DNA of 12,912 nucleotides from an uncultured Clostridia bacterium (GTDB taxonomy: Bacteria > Bacillota_A > Clostridia > Oscillospirales > Oscillospiraceae), in assembly GCA_947166955.1 (NCBI GenBank), contig CAMVGI010000012.1:1-12912 (forward strand), read 5' to 3'. Below the pieces are notes generated by a model. It saw only the letters and a program-made list of their open reading frames with translations. It searched no databases and was not told the DNA's origin. Shown here in pieces: positions 6,377 to 11,390 of this stretch. Every line of letters begins with the position of its first letter. Within the stretch, counting starts at the first letter, position 1. The position numbers and the translations under genes are program-made.

Positions 6377-7105
6377 TCAGTCCTCCTTCCGATGCATCAA
6401 ATAGCTCTCCGGTTCGGGATCAAACAGGGAAACCACTTCCGCCGCCGAGTAGACGACATACTCATAGGTTTCCGCTTTCCGATCCAGCGCGTAAATGCGA
6501 AACAGCTCATAGTTTGCGCCGCTCTCGGCCATCTGACGCGCCTTGCGCAGCTCGCCGCCACTCATGTGGAACGGTTCGAGCGGGTCCTGCGACGTCGTGG
6601 CCTTGACTTCGATGTATTTCGGCTGTCCATTCGAGGTGACGGAAATCACGTCGTAACCGTTGCGGCGGTTCTTCGCGGGTTCGGTGGATACGCGGCATTC
6701 GTAGCCGGTTCCCGCAAGGCGTTCACGCTCGAAATCGGCAACGAGCATCTCGCCGAGCTCTCCGGTTTCAATCTGTGACGCGGAGCGACATTTGTGTTTT
6801 GCGGAATGAACCGCATGCACACAGTTTGCACTCGTCTTGACGGCGCTCAGATCGTTGCGGACGAGCTCGTCCATCGTCACGCCGTAAAGCTCGGCAAGCT
6901 CCTTGATTACGCAAAACCGAGCGTTATGCCCATACTCCAGCCGCCTGAGTGTGTGTACGCAGGCGTGCGTCAGATTCGCAAGCTGGGAAAAAGAGTACCC
7001 GTGTGCCTGACGCAGAATGTAATAGGCGTTATCCGCCGCGTCGCTTTTGCGTCCGGGCCAGGGGACGGGCGTTTCGTTCAGCCGATTCGTGTCAAAGTTT
7101 ACCAT
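6377..7105 (-). CDS. XRE HTH fused to DUF3883-like putative PD-(D/E)XK nuclease
   Basis: 242 residues. Residues ~27-83 are an XRE-type HTH (FSQLANLTHACVHTLRRLEYG, then VIKELAELYGVTMDELVRN). After a linker, residues ~113-225 match the DUF3883/NO VEIN C-terminal pattern: TGELGE (E116, E119), NGYDVISV (D152), YIEVKATT (E166, K168), FHMSGGEL and YELFRIY. The order E, D, ExK is the PD-(D/E)XK nuclease signature, and all acidic residues are present, so it could be active. DUF3883 domains are common in restriction and defence proteins, usually next to helicases. It is the first gene of the operon, after a long structured leader. The ribosome binding site is weak (AAGGA at 12 bp). Fusion of this domain to an XRE HTH is unusual in my knowledge. 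It could instead be a regulator with an inactive fold. Confidence 0.8.
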   Translation of the reverse strand: MVNFDTNRLNETPVPWPGRKSDAADNAYYILRQAHGYSFSQLANLTHACVHTLRRLEYGHNARFCVIKELAELYGVTMDELVRNDLSAVKTSANCVHAVHSAKHKCRSASQIETGELGEMLVADFERERLAGTGYECRVSTEPAKNRRNGYDVISVTSNGQPKYIEVKATTSQDPLEPFHMSGGELRKARQMAESGANYELFRIYALDRKAETYEYVVYSAAEVVSLFDPEPESYLMHRKED

Positions 7106-7123
7106 TGTCTTCTACCATCCTTT

Positions 7124-7140
7124 TTTGTTGTTACAACAAA
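7124..7140. promoter_or_regulatory. 17-bp perfect dyad just upstream of the HTH-DUF3883 gene
   Basis: TTTGTTGT-T-ACAACAAA, 8-bp arms around one base. It lies between the terminator-like hairpin and the weak ribosome binding site of the gene starting at 7105. It could be an operator for an HTH protein of the operon or a second RNA hairpin that extends the terminator. Confidence 0.5.
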
Positions 7141-7337
7141 GAAGCGCCGTGCAGGCTCAAAACCTGCACGACGCTCCTGATGGTATCAGGATACGAGAGA
7201 TTGCCCCTTGCATCGCGTGCCGAAAAAGGATATACTACGGCTGTCGATGCGGGGAATCCCGTCATGCCGGTGGTCTGTTCACCTGCGTGGGTCATAGCGA
7301 GCTGCAACTCGCTATGACTGTCGGCTTTTCTGTTGTT
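7128..7337 (-). ncRNA. Candidate ~210-nt structured RNA / attenuator leader, class not recognised
   Basis: A strong promoter ends about 7 bp upstream, and the RNA then shows ordered stems. P1 is 11 perfect bp (7318-7308 with 7301-7291, 6-nt loop). Then come GGTG/CACC (7283-7280 with 7272-7269), CGGG/CCCG (7261-7258 with 7253-7250), and GCATCG/CGATGC (7250-7245 with 7215-7210) enclosing GCCG/CGGC. CCTGAT/ATCAGG (7190-7185 with 7181-7176) and the terminator-like hairpin at 7178-7140 close the series. There is no convincing ORF. It could be a free small RNA, an attenuator controlling the HTH-nuclease operon, or both. I could not match it to a known riboswitch. Confidence 0.6.
7140..7178 (-). terminator. 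Terminator-like hairpin in the nuclease-helicase operon leader
   Basis: On the minus strand, 16 bp can pair around a TTTTGAG loop (7156-7162), including the core AGCGTCGTGCAGG with CCTGCACGGCGCT. Two of the pairs are G-U and form only in the minus-strand RNA. TTCTTTGTTGTT follows, an imperfect U-rich tract. The hairpin lies before the first gene, so it is either the end of a small RNA or an attenuator. Confidence 0.6.
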
Positions 7338-7343
7338 ATTGGT

Positions 7344-7372
7344 ATTATATCATATGTGGGAACACACGTCAA
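7344..7372 (-). promoter_or_regulatory. Promoter of the structured leader and nuclease-helicase operon
   Basis: Read on the minus strand: -35 TTGACG (7372-7367), 17-bp spacer, -10 TATAAT (7349-7344). The spacer contains the dyad operator candidate at 7354-7366. Transcription should start near 7337, about 230 nt before the first gene. Confidence 0.8.
7354..7366. promoter_or_regulatory. Operator candidate O1, dyad TGTGGGAACACA
   Basis: TGTG/CACA arms around GGAA, located between the -35 and -10 of the minus-strand promoter, where a bound protein would block transcription. It matches O2 at 7425-7438 in 12 of 14 positions when aligned from 7354. Confidence 0.6.
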
Positions 7373-7424
7373 GCGATATTATTCGATAAAAGTGTACAAG
7401 GAATAAGAGCGCTATTTGTGCGAA

Positions 7425-7438
7425 ATGTGGGCACACAT
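7425..7438. promoter_or_regulatory. Operator candidate O2, dyad ATGTGGGCACACAT
   Basis: Arms ATGTG/CACAT around GGCA, ending 5 bp before the -35 of the ribbon-helix-helix gene promoter. It is nearly identical to O1, 71 bp away, so one regulator probably acts on both divergent promoters. Confidence 0.6.
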
Positions 7439-7442
7439 AGTC

Positions 7443-7473
7443 TTGACTATTTCCACAATCGATATATTATAAT
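7443..7473 (+). promoter_or_regulatory. Promoter of the ribbon-helix-helix gene
   Basis: -35 TTGACT at 7443-7448. The -10 is TATTAT (7465-7470, 16-bp spacer) or TATAAT (7468-7473, 19-bp spacer). Transcription starts near 7477, just before the AAGGAGG ribosome binding site. Confidence 0.7.
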
Positions 7474-7503
7474 AGTATAGATTTTATCAAGGAGGGGAAT
7501 GTT

Positions 7504-7710
7504 GTGAGTCAAACCCCCGCGCAGCTGGCTGCGAGCAAAAAATATCATCAGGAAAAACTTGATGAGCTAAAGCTCCGCGTCCCCAAAGGCAACAAGGATC
7601 GCATTCAGGAGCACGCCAAAGCACAGGGCGAATCCACGAATGCGTTTATTTACCGCGCCGTGAACGAGACCATCGAGCGGGATCAGGCCAAGCGCCTCAA
7701 GGTAGATTGA
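7504..7710 (+). CDS. Arc-like ribbon-helix-helix DNA-binding protein
   Basis: 68 residues from a GTG at 7504, with AAGGAGGGG ending 7 bp upstream. The ATG at 7499 leads to a stop after one codon and is not used. The N-terminus is Ala/Lys-rich (residues 1-20), followed by the RHH core: a beta strand LDELKLRVPKG, helix A KDRIQEHAKAQG, the S-T-N turn and helix B AFIYRAVNETIERDQ. RHH proteins dimerise and insert the strand into the major groove, commonly at tandem or dyad sites, and often autoregulate. The dyad beside its own -35 and its copy in the divergent promoter make it the best candidate to bind both. There is no toxin partner gene next to it, so a toxin-antitoxin role is not supported. 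Confidence 0.85.
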   Translation: MSQTPAQLAASKKYHQEKLDELKLRVPKGNKDRIQEHAKAQGESTNAFIYRAVNETIERDQAKRLKVD

Positions 7711-7814
7711 CTGTAAGCCCAAAAAGGCTGGCCCTTTCGCAGTCTGACGGTTACTGATTCCAGATTATAGGTTTTCTAAAACGCAGTTATCGCTTAGTGA
7801 TTGTATTACGCAAA

Positions 7815-7832
7815 AATATTTTTAAAAATATT
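7815..7832. repeat. 18-bp perfect A/T palindrome upstream of promoter A
   Basis: AATATTTTT followed by AAAAATATT, a perfect 9+9 palindrome ending 9 bp before the -35 box. It could be an operator, an UP-like element or a bent-DNA site. The 100 bp before it (7711-7814) hold nothing that I can assign. Confidence 0.6.
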
Positions 7833-7841
7833 GAAAATCAC

Positions 7842-7869
7842 TTGACAAATGATACATCTGTGCTATACT
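7842..7869 (+). promoter_or_regulatory. Promoter A, upstream of the long structured leader
   Basis: -35 TTGACA (7842-7847), 16-bp spacer, -10 TATACT (7864-7869). The expected start is near 7876. It is similar in sequence to promoter B at 9323-9351. Confidence 0.8.
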
Positions 7870-7889
7870 AATAATATCAGAAGGAAGAT
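7860..7889 (+). repeat. Promoter/leader cassette, copy A (copy B at 9342-9371)
   Basis: The 30 bases from the end of the spacer to AAGGAAGAT are 26/30 identical to 9342-9371. The similarity covers the -10 box, the start and the first leader bases. In both copies a hairpin begins right at or after AAGGAAGAT. The AT-rich DNA before the -35 is also related (AAAAATAYTGAAAAT in both). Confidence 0.8.
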
Positions 7890-8397
7890 AAGCGTACGCT
7901 GAGTTGGCGTGCGCTTTTGTTTTGCAATTTAGCGTCTGTACTTCCCCATGTTTGGTAATAGGCGCACATCGAGCAAGAAAGGAGAAGTCGAGCTCGCACA
8001 GAGAAGTGTGTGGCAAATCAAGCCGCACACGTAATAAGGCTGCGAATCGGTCTGCCATGAGTGGGTGTGCAATGCGCAACCATGGTCATGACAACGTGGG
8101 ACGTAAGACAAGGAAGTCGAAGGCTGACTTATCTAACGTCACGTTGCAGAGCACGTCTTAGGCGTGGCTGAGCAACGCGCAAGCGAAGATGCGCACCCGC
8201 GCATTGGAACGTCACCCCGCCGATCAGCAGCACACCGTATGGCGGCAGTCCCATGTATTATCTCTTGAAAAGGGGAAATAAACGGGGATTTGCCGCCACA
8301 ACCATAGCCAGATGGCAAAGTACCAGCACGGGGCAGCTGGTCTATCAAAAAGCTCTCAAGTTCTTAACGTGTTCTAGCGAAGGAGGTGACTGCAAGT
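7876..8397 (+). ncRNA. Candidate ~520-nt structured RNA / leader upstream of tyrosine recombinase
   Basis: No gene is supported here, but the plus-strand RNA folds repeatedly. After the early terminator come GTGTGTGGC/GCCGCACAC (8006-8014 with 8022-8030, loop AAATCAA) and CATGA/TCATG (8056-8060 with 8086-8090) around an 8-bp inner stem. AACGTG and ACGT (8093-8104) pair with ACGTCACGTT (8136-8145) around AAGTC/GACTT. CACGTC/GGCGTG and ATGCGC/GCGCAT (8189-8194 with 8199-8204) follow, then CCGCC/GGCGG (8218-8222 with 8241-8245) and CCAGC/GCTGG. TTCCCC near 7943 could pair with GGGGAA near 8271 to close the domain. The non-Watson-Crick pairs that I checked are G-U on the plus strand, supporting that direction. 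It does not resemble a known intron or riboswitch to me. Confidence 0.6.
7891..7923 (+). terminator. Early terminator hairpin after promoter A
   Basis: AGCGTACGC (7891-7899) pairs with GCGTGCGCT (7907-7915) around TGAGTTG; the single imperfect pair is a G-U in the plus-strand RNA. TTTGTTTT follows. It begins only ~15 nt after the expected transcript start, so most transcripts would stop at about 48 nt unless termination is prevented. Confidence 0.65.
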
Positions 8398-9264
8398 ATG
8401 CCAAAACATCATAGCATCGAAAACCAAGCAACTCAAAAACTGCGCTCAATGGCAGCGTTCGGCACATCGAAGCACCTGGACAAGTTGGCGAATGACGGAA
8501 AGCCTGCACAGGATAAGATTTACAGCTACTCGACGATGGACAATTATAGACAAGCAGGCAAAGGCTTTGTGCAATGGGCAAAGTCCGAATACGGTTGCAG
8601 AGACTTAGAAGACGCCCGATTGTATGTTGGAGATTACTTACAGCATCGTATCGATGAAGGCAAAAGCGCATGGACCGTTTGCCGTGACGCTGCGGCACTA
8701 GGCAAACTGTACCAGACGAAGAGTACAAGCTTTGGTGTTAAACTCCCCACTCGCTCACGAGCGAACGTGACCCAGCACCGCACCAATGCAGAAAAAGGGC
8801 ACTTTTCCGAGTCCAAAAACGCTGATCTTGTCACGCTTTGCAAGGCAACAGGCTTGCGGCGGCATGAAATTCCTCCGGTGACCGCCGACAAGGTAATGCG
8901 GGACAAGAACGGGCATACCGTGCTGACAGGCATCGTGGGCAAAGGCGGCAAGGTGCGTGTCGTGCCAGTGCTGCCGCAGTACAAGAACCAAATTAAGGAG
9001 ATGGCAGAGCGCGCCGCTGCAGATAATCGTCCGTTGGTGGAGCACATCCCAAAATACGCTCCGTGTCACGTTTACCGGGCTGAGTATGCGCGCAAGCTGT
9101 ATGCGCTCCATGCCCGCGACGTGAAAACAATCGACCGCGCCGAGAGATACGACGGACGCCGCGATCTCGCCGGGCAAAGCTTCGACAAAGCCGCAATGTC
9201 AATCGTCACTGCCGCTCTTGGTCACAATAGAGATGATATCGTCACGAACTACATCGGACACTGA
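8398..9264 (+). CDS. Tyrosine recombinase (first of two)
   Basis: 288 residues from the ATG at 8398, with AGGAGGTG 10-11 bp upstream; an in-frame GTG at 8386 lies inside that site and is rejected. Residues ~40-108 form a SAM-like core-binding domain (STMDNYRQAGKGFVQWAKSEYG, SAWTVCRDAAALGKLYQ). The catalytic domain carries R154 in TGLRRHEI, Lys in GKGGKVRVVP (182/185), H224-V-Y-R227, H276 in ALGHNRDD and Y285 near the end, a full R-K-HxxR-H-Y set. It is unlike the canonical integrase at 11391: there is no arm-binding N-domain, HVYRAEYARKLYALHA replaces the usual box II, and the nucleophile is three residues from the C-terminus. It follows a ~520-nt structured leader. It may act in element resolution or excision. 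Confidence 0.85.
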   Translation: MPKHHSIENQATQKLRSMAAFGTSKHLDKLANDGKPAQDKIYSYSTMDNYRQAGKGFVQWAKSEYGCRDLEDARLYVGDYLQHRIDEGKSAWTVCRDAAALGKLYQTKSTSFGVKLPTRSRANVTQHRTNAEKGHFSESKNADLVTLCKATGLRRHEIPPVTADKVMRDKNGHTVLTGIVGKGGKVRVVPVLPQYKNQIKEMAERAAADNRPLVEHIPKYAPCHVYRAEYARKLYALHARDVKTIDRAERYDGRRDLAGQSFDKAAMSIVTAALGHNRDDIVTNYIGH

Positions 9265-9322
9265 CCGGCTTTTTCATCACCCAACCAAATCCAAAAATAC
9301 TGAAAATTTTTGAAATAATTGC

Positions 9323-9351
9323 TTGACTTTTTTTGGAAACCGTGCTACACT
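9323..9351 (+). promoter_or_regulatory. Promoter B, upstream of the excisionase/ATPase module
   Basis: -35 TTGACT (9323-9328), 17-bp spacer, -10 TACACT (9346-9351), with AT-rich DNA before it. The start is near 9358. It is a sequence relative of promoter A. Confidence 0.75.
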
Positions 9352-9366
9352 AACATTATCATAAGG

Positions 9367-9416
9367 AAGATGTCACTCTGGGTGTGTGTAAATGTGCGCC
9401 CAGAGTGACATCTTTT
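9367..9416 (+). terminator. Early hairpin after promoter B
   Basis: A 16-bp perfect stem (9367-9382 with 9399-9414) with a 16-nt loop, followed by TTTTGT. It begins ~9 nt after the expected start. An ORF of 12 codons (ATG at 9370, stop TGA at 9406-9408) lies within the hairpin, but AAGGA is only a few bases before the ATG, so a leader peptide is uncertain. Confidence 0.65.
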
Positions 9417-9425
9417 GTGGATTTA

Positions 9426-9469
9426 CCGCGATTTCACTTTTTTTCTGTGAAATCGCGGTTTTTTGTTTT
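9426..9469 (+). terminator. Strong rho-independent terminator
   Basis: CCGCGATTTCAC (9426-9437) pairs perfectly with GTGAAATCGCGG (9447-9458), then TTTTTTGTTTT. Together with promoter B this defines a discrete ~110-nt two-hairpin RNA, or a two-stage attenuator for the genes starting at 9740. Confidence 0.85.
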
Positions 9470-9470
9470 C

Positions 9471-9739
9471 GTGAGATTCACGCTTGCTTGCTAACGGCTC
9501 GGTCAGCTGCCAGCCGAGGAAAAACATTGATTGCACACAATAGTCTCATTGTTATCGCGGACGTACTTTTGCTTATGCCCAGGGCGCGGGGCACACTTCC
9601 AAGTGGGAAGACAGCGCCACGGAAAACGGCAGCGCCCCATCCACCTGCGTTGATGCGACAGTGCGCATCCCCGGCGCCGCAGGTGCATACGGCCTAATCG
9701 TTCCGCCAGCCGGGGCGGATGATGAAGGAGGTTTTCGCA
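9471..9739 (+). ncRNA. Structured leader before the excisionase gene
   Basis: No gene is supported. Stems include CTCGG/CCGAG (9498-9502 with 9514-9518), GGGCGC/GCGCCC (9582-9587 with 9632-9637) enclosing CTTCC/GGAAG (9596-9600 with 9606-9610), and CACCTGCG/CGCAGGTG (9642-9649 with 9678-9685) enclosing GATGCG/CGCATC (9652-9657 with 9664-9669). CCGCC/GGCGG (9703-9707 with 9714-9718) ends just before the ribosome binding site. It has the same position and design as the leader of the tyrosine recombinase module. Confidence 0.5.
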
Positions 9740-9979
9740 ATGAACCATTTGCGTACAATCAAGGTTGCCGCAGCGTTTTTCAAGCGTGTCGATCCGCAGA
9801 CTGCCCTCACCGAATACGCGATTCGCACCCTGCTCCGCACCGGCAAGGTGCCCTGCGTCCGGGTCGGGAAAAAGTACCTTGTCACCATCGAAGCGCTGGA
9901 GGCGTACCTGGCGCCCGACCAGCCTACCGAGCGGAATGGATCCGCCGGCAGCGCGAGAAAGGAGTGGCGTATAAAGTGA
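9740..9979 (+). CDS. Excisionase-like MerR-type HTH protein
   Basis: 79 residues. The ATG at 9740 is chosen over 9719 because AAGGAGG (9725-9731) lies 8 bp before it. The fold is the short winged HTH of excisionases: IKVAAAFFKRVDP.TALTEYAIRTLLRTGKVPCVRVGKKYLVTIEALEAYL, with the wing around CVRVGKKYLV. A basic tail follows. Proteins of this type bend DNA near integrase arm sites to favour excision, or act as regulators of mobile elements. The gene overlaps the AAA ATPase start by 4 bp (GTGA), so the two are translated together. The arm-type repeats at 12462-12542 and the integrase at 11391 are the likely partners, but the pairing is inferred from context. Confidence 0.85.
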   Translation: MNHLRTIKVAAAFFKRVDPQTALTEYAIRTLLRTGKVPCVRVGKKYLVTIEALEAYLAPDQPTERNGSAGSARKEWRIK

Positions 9980-11037
9980 ATGGAAGTACACCCAATAATT
10001 TGCATGATTGCTTTAAGCCGCTTTCGCAATTCTCGGAGGAGGAGGCGACCTGGCTCATTCCCGGCTGGCTGCCAGAAGGGCAGATCACGCTCCTCGCCGC
10101 TGACGGCGGAATCGGCAAAACATCACTCTGGTGCCACATCATCGCTGCAATCAGTTCTGGATCGCGCTGTGTACTTGATCCGCCGGATTACACTCGCCCG
10201 CCTGCGGAGGTATCCTTCCTGACCACCGAGGATAGCGTCAGGAAAAAACTTGTGCGGAAGCTGCGCCTCGCTGGGGCGTGTATGGATAATGTGTATGCTC
10301 CCGATTTCTCCTCCGATAAGAGCGGTTTGCTTCGGACGCTGAAGTTTGGCTCGCCGGTGATGGAAAGCTTTGTCCGGGAAAGTATGCATAAGTTGTATGT
10401 TTTTGATCCTATACAGAGTTTTATCCCGCCGAGCCTGAACATGGGCAGCCGCAACGCCATGCGCGACTGCCTTGCGCCACTTATCTCGCTCGGCGAGGAG
10501 ACTGGCGCGACATTTTTCATTATTGCGCACACGAACAAGCGCAAGGGAGCGTCCGGACGTGACAGAGTCGCAGACAGCGCGGATTTCTGGGATATTTCCC
10601 GCTCCGTCCTGATGGCCGGTTACGCGGATGAGCAGGGCGTCCGCTATCTCAGTAATGAGAAAAACAATTACTCCCGGCTGCAGGAAACGCTGCTGTTCAC
10701 CGTCGACGAGGACGGTCAGATTGTGGAGAAGGGCCGGAGCTGGAAGCGGGACCGCGAGTTCCAGCAGGATGCGTTGATGGGCATTTCCGCTCCAAAGCGT
10801 GAGGACTGCAAAAACTGGCTCCTCGCGCAGCTGGAAGCGTCCGACGGGAGAATGCCGTCTGTGGAGCTGGACGACGCGGCAAAGGCTGCGGGCTTTACCA
10901 GTAAGACAGTCCGCAATGCCAAGGATGCGCTCAAAAACGAAGGGATGCTTCTGTATCGGCAGACCTTCACTGAGGGGAGAAAGCAATGGTACACTGAACT
11001 GTTGCAGTCTCCCGATGAAGAACCGTTTCCTTTATGA
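9976..11037 (+). CDS. RepA-like AAA ATPase (AAA_25 type) with C-terminal winged helix
   Basis: 353 residues from a GTG at 9976, with AAGGAG 11 bp upstream and a 4-bp overlap with the preceding stop; a GTG at 9964 sits on the ribosome binding site. Walker A is ADGGIGKTS (42-50), Walker B KLYVFDPIQSF with D144, and FFIIAHTNKRKG (180-191) is the sensor strand. The motifs and order are those of the RecA-fold RepA/AAA_25 helicase-like ATPases on plasmids and integrative elements. The C-terminal part (REDCKNWLLAQL, FTSKTVRNAKDALKNEGML) is a winged helix that probably binds DNA. It likely drives replication or partition of the excised element. In relatives that I recall, the C-terminus runs further into a Lys-Asp-Tyr-rich tail; here it stops at EEPFPL. 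Confidence 0.88.
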   Translation: MNGSTPNNLHDCFKPLSQFSEEEATWLIPGWLPEGQITLLAADGGIGKTSLWCHIIAAISSGSRCVLDPPDYTRPPAEVSFLTTEDSVRKKLVRKLRLAGACMDNVYAPDFSSDKSGLLRTLKFGSPVMESFVRESMHKLYVFDPIQSFIPPSLNMGSRNAMRDCLAPLISLGEETGATFFIIAHTNKRKGASGRDRVADSADFWDISRSVLMAGYADEQGVRYLSNEKNNYSRLQETLLFTVDEDGQIVEKGRSWKRDREFQQDALMGISAPKREDCKNWLLAQLEASDGRMPSVELDDAAKAAGFTSKTVRNAKDALKNEGMLLYRQTFTEGRKQWYTELLQSPDEEPFPL

Positions 11038-11091
11038 AGCGGGCGTCAGCCCACTCCCAGACCATTTTATCAGTCTTCTCCAAAAGGGCTT

Positions 11092-11214
11092 ATGACTATA
11101 AAGAGCTTTAACTATAAGGATTTCATCATTTGCCCGCAGGGACAAGTGACAAGTGACCTCCCGTTTATCGGCTGCGTCATTTGCCCCTGTGGGCAGGTGG
11201 TTCACGCCGCATGA
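11092..11214 (+). CDS. Possible 40-residue small protein or detached ATPase tail
   Basis: ATG at 11092, stop TGA at 11212-11214. The product starts MTIKSFNYKDF and contains an internal near-repeat, IICPQGQV then VICPCGQV, with four cysteines. The ribosome binding site is poor (AAGGG only 3 bp before the ATG). The repeat exists at DNA level too, so the ORF may be a by-product of the DNA repeat. The NYKDF stretch recalls tails found at the C-terminus of related ATPases, so it may be a tail separated by a frameshift. Confidence 0.3.
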   Translation: MTIKSFNYKDFIICPQGQVTSDLPFIGCVICPCGQVVHAA

Positions 11215-11362
11215 TCCGGCGTTTCCCGGTGCAGATGCCCTTCCGCCTCTCGATGACGACCAAGGCGGCGTGGGTATCGCATGGGAGATGCAGGCATTTT
11301 CACAAAACCTTATTGCCTTTTCGCCCCTGCGGACGTAAGATACAGTCAGTACGATATCCGCG

Positions 11363-11387
11363 GGGCGTTATCGAAAGGAGAACGCCC
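11363..11387 (+). promoter_or_regulatory. Hairpin presenting the integrase ribosome binding site
   Basis: GGGCGTT (11363-11369) pairs perfectly with AACGCCC (11381-11387). The 11-nt loop carries AAAGGAG, and the start codon is only 3 nt after the stem. It may set the rate of integrase translation; this is inference. Confidence 0.55.
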
Positions 11388-11390
11388 ATC

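Larger units (their letters stand above)
11038..11390. other. Intergenic spacer between the ATPase and the integrase
   Basis: 353 bp with no firmly supported gene. It holds two ACTATAA motifs (11095-11101, 11111-11117), a duplicated TCATTTGCCC unit with similar flanks (near 11127 and 11178), a tandem GACAAGT, a possible 40-codon ORF (11092-11214) and a hairpin enclosing the ribosome binding site of the integrase. The repeats beside a RepA-like gene could be replication-origin iterons or the decayed tail of the ATPase gene. I cannot decide between these from sequence alone. Confidence 0.5.

Noticed and set aside
7140..7320. CRISPR, tracrRNA or transposon-guide RNA reading of the structured leader
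   Set aside because: There is no repeat-spacer array and no Cas, TnpB or IscB gene in the window. The stems are single rather than repeated.
7386..7395. Partial match (AAAAGTGTAC) to the invertase crossover core
   Set aside because: Only one half resembles the site; the right arm does not match and there is no second symmetrical arm.
7504..7710. Antitoxin of a toxin-antitoxin pair
   Set aside because: No small toxin gene overlaps or directly follows; the next 680 bp is non-coding.
7904..8161. Short plus and minus frames in the region before the first tyrosine recombinase
   Set aside because: No ribosome binding sites, no family resemblance, and the DNA shows nested stem-loops instead.
11181..11390. 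N-terminal extension of the integrase to an upstream in-frame ATG
   Set aside because: The added residues do not resemble integrases, and a good ribosome binding site and the family-typical start are at 11391.
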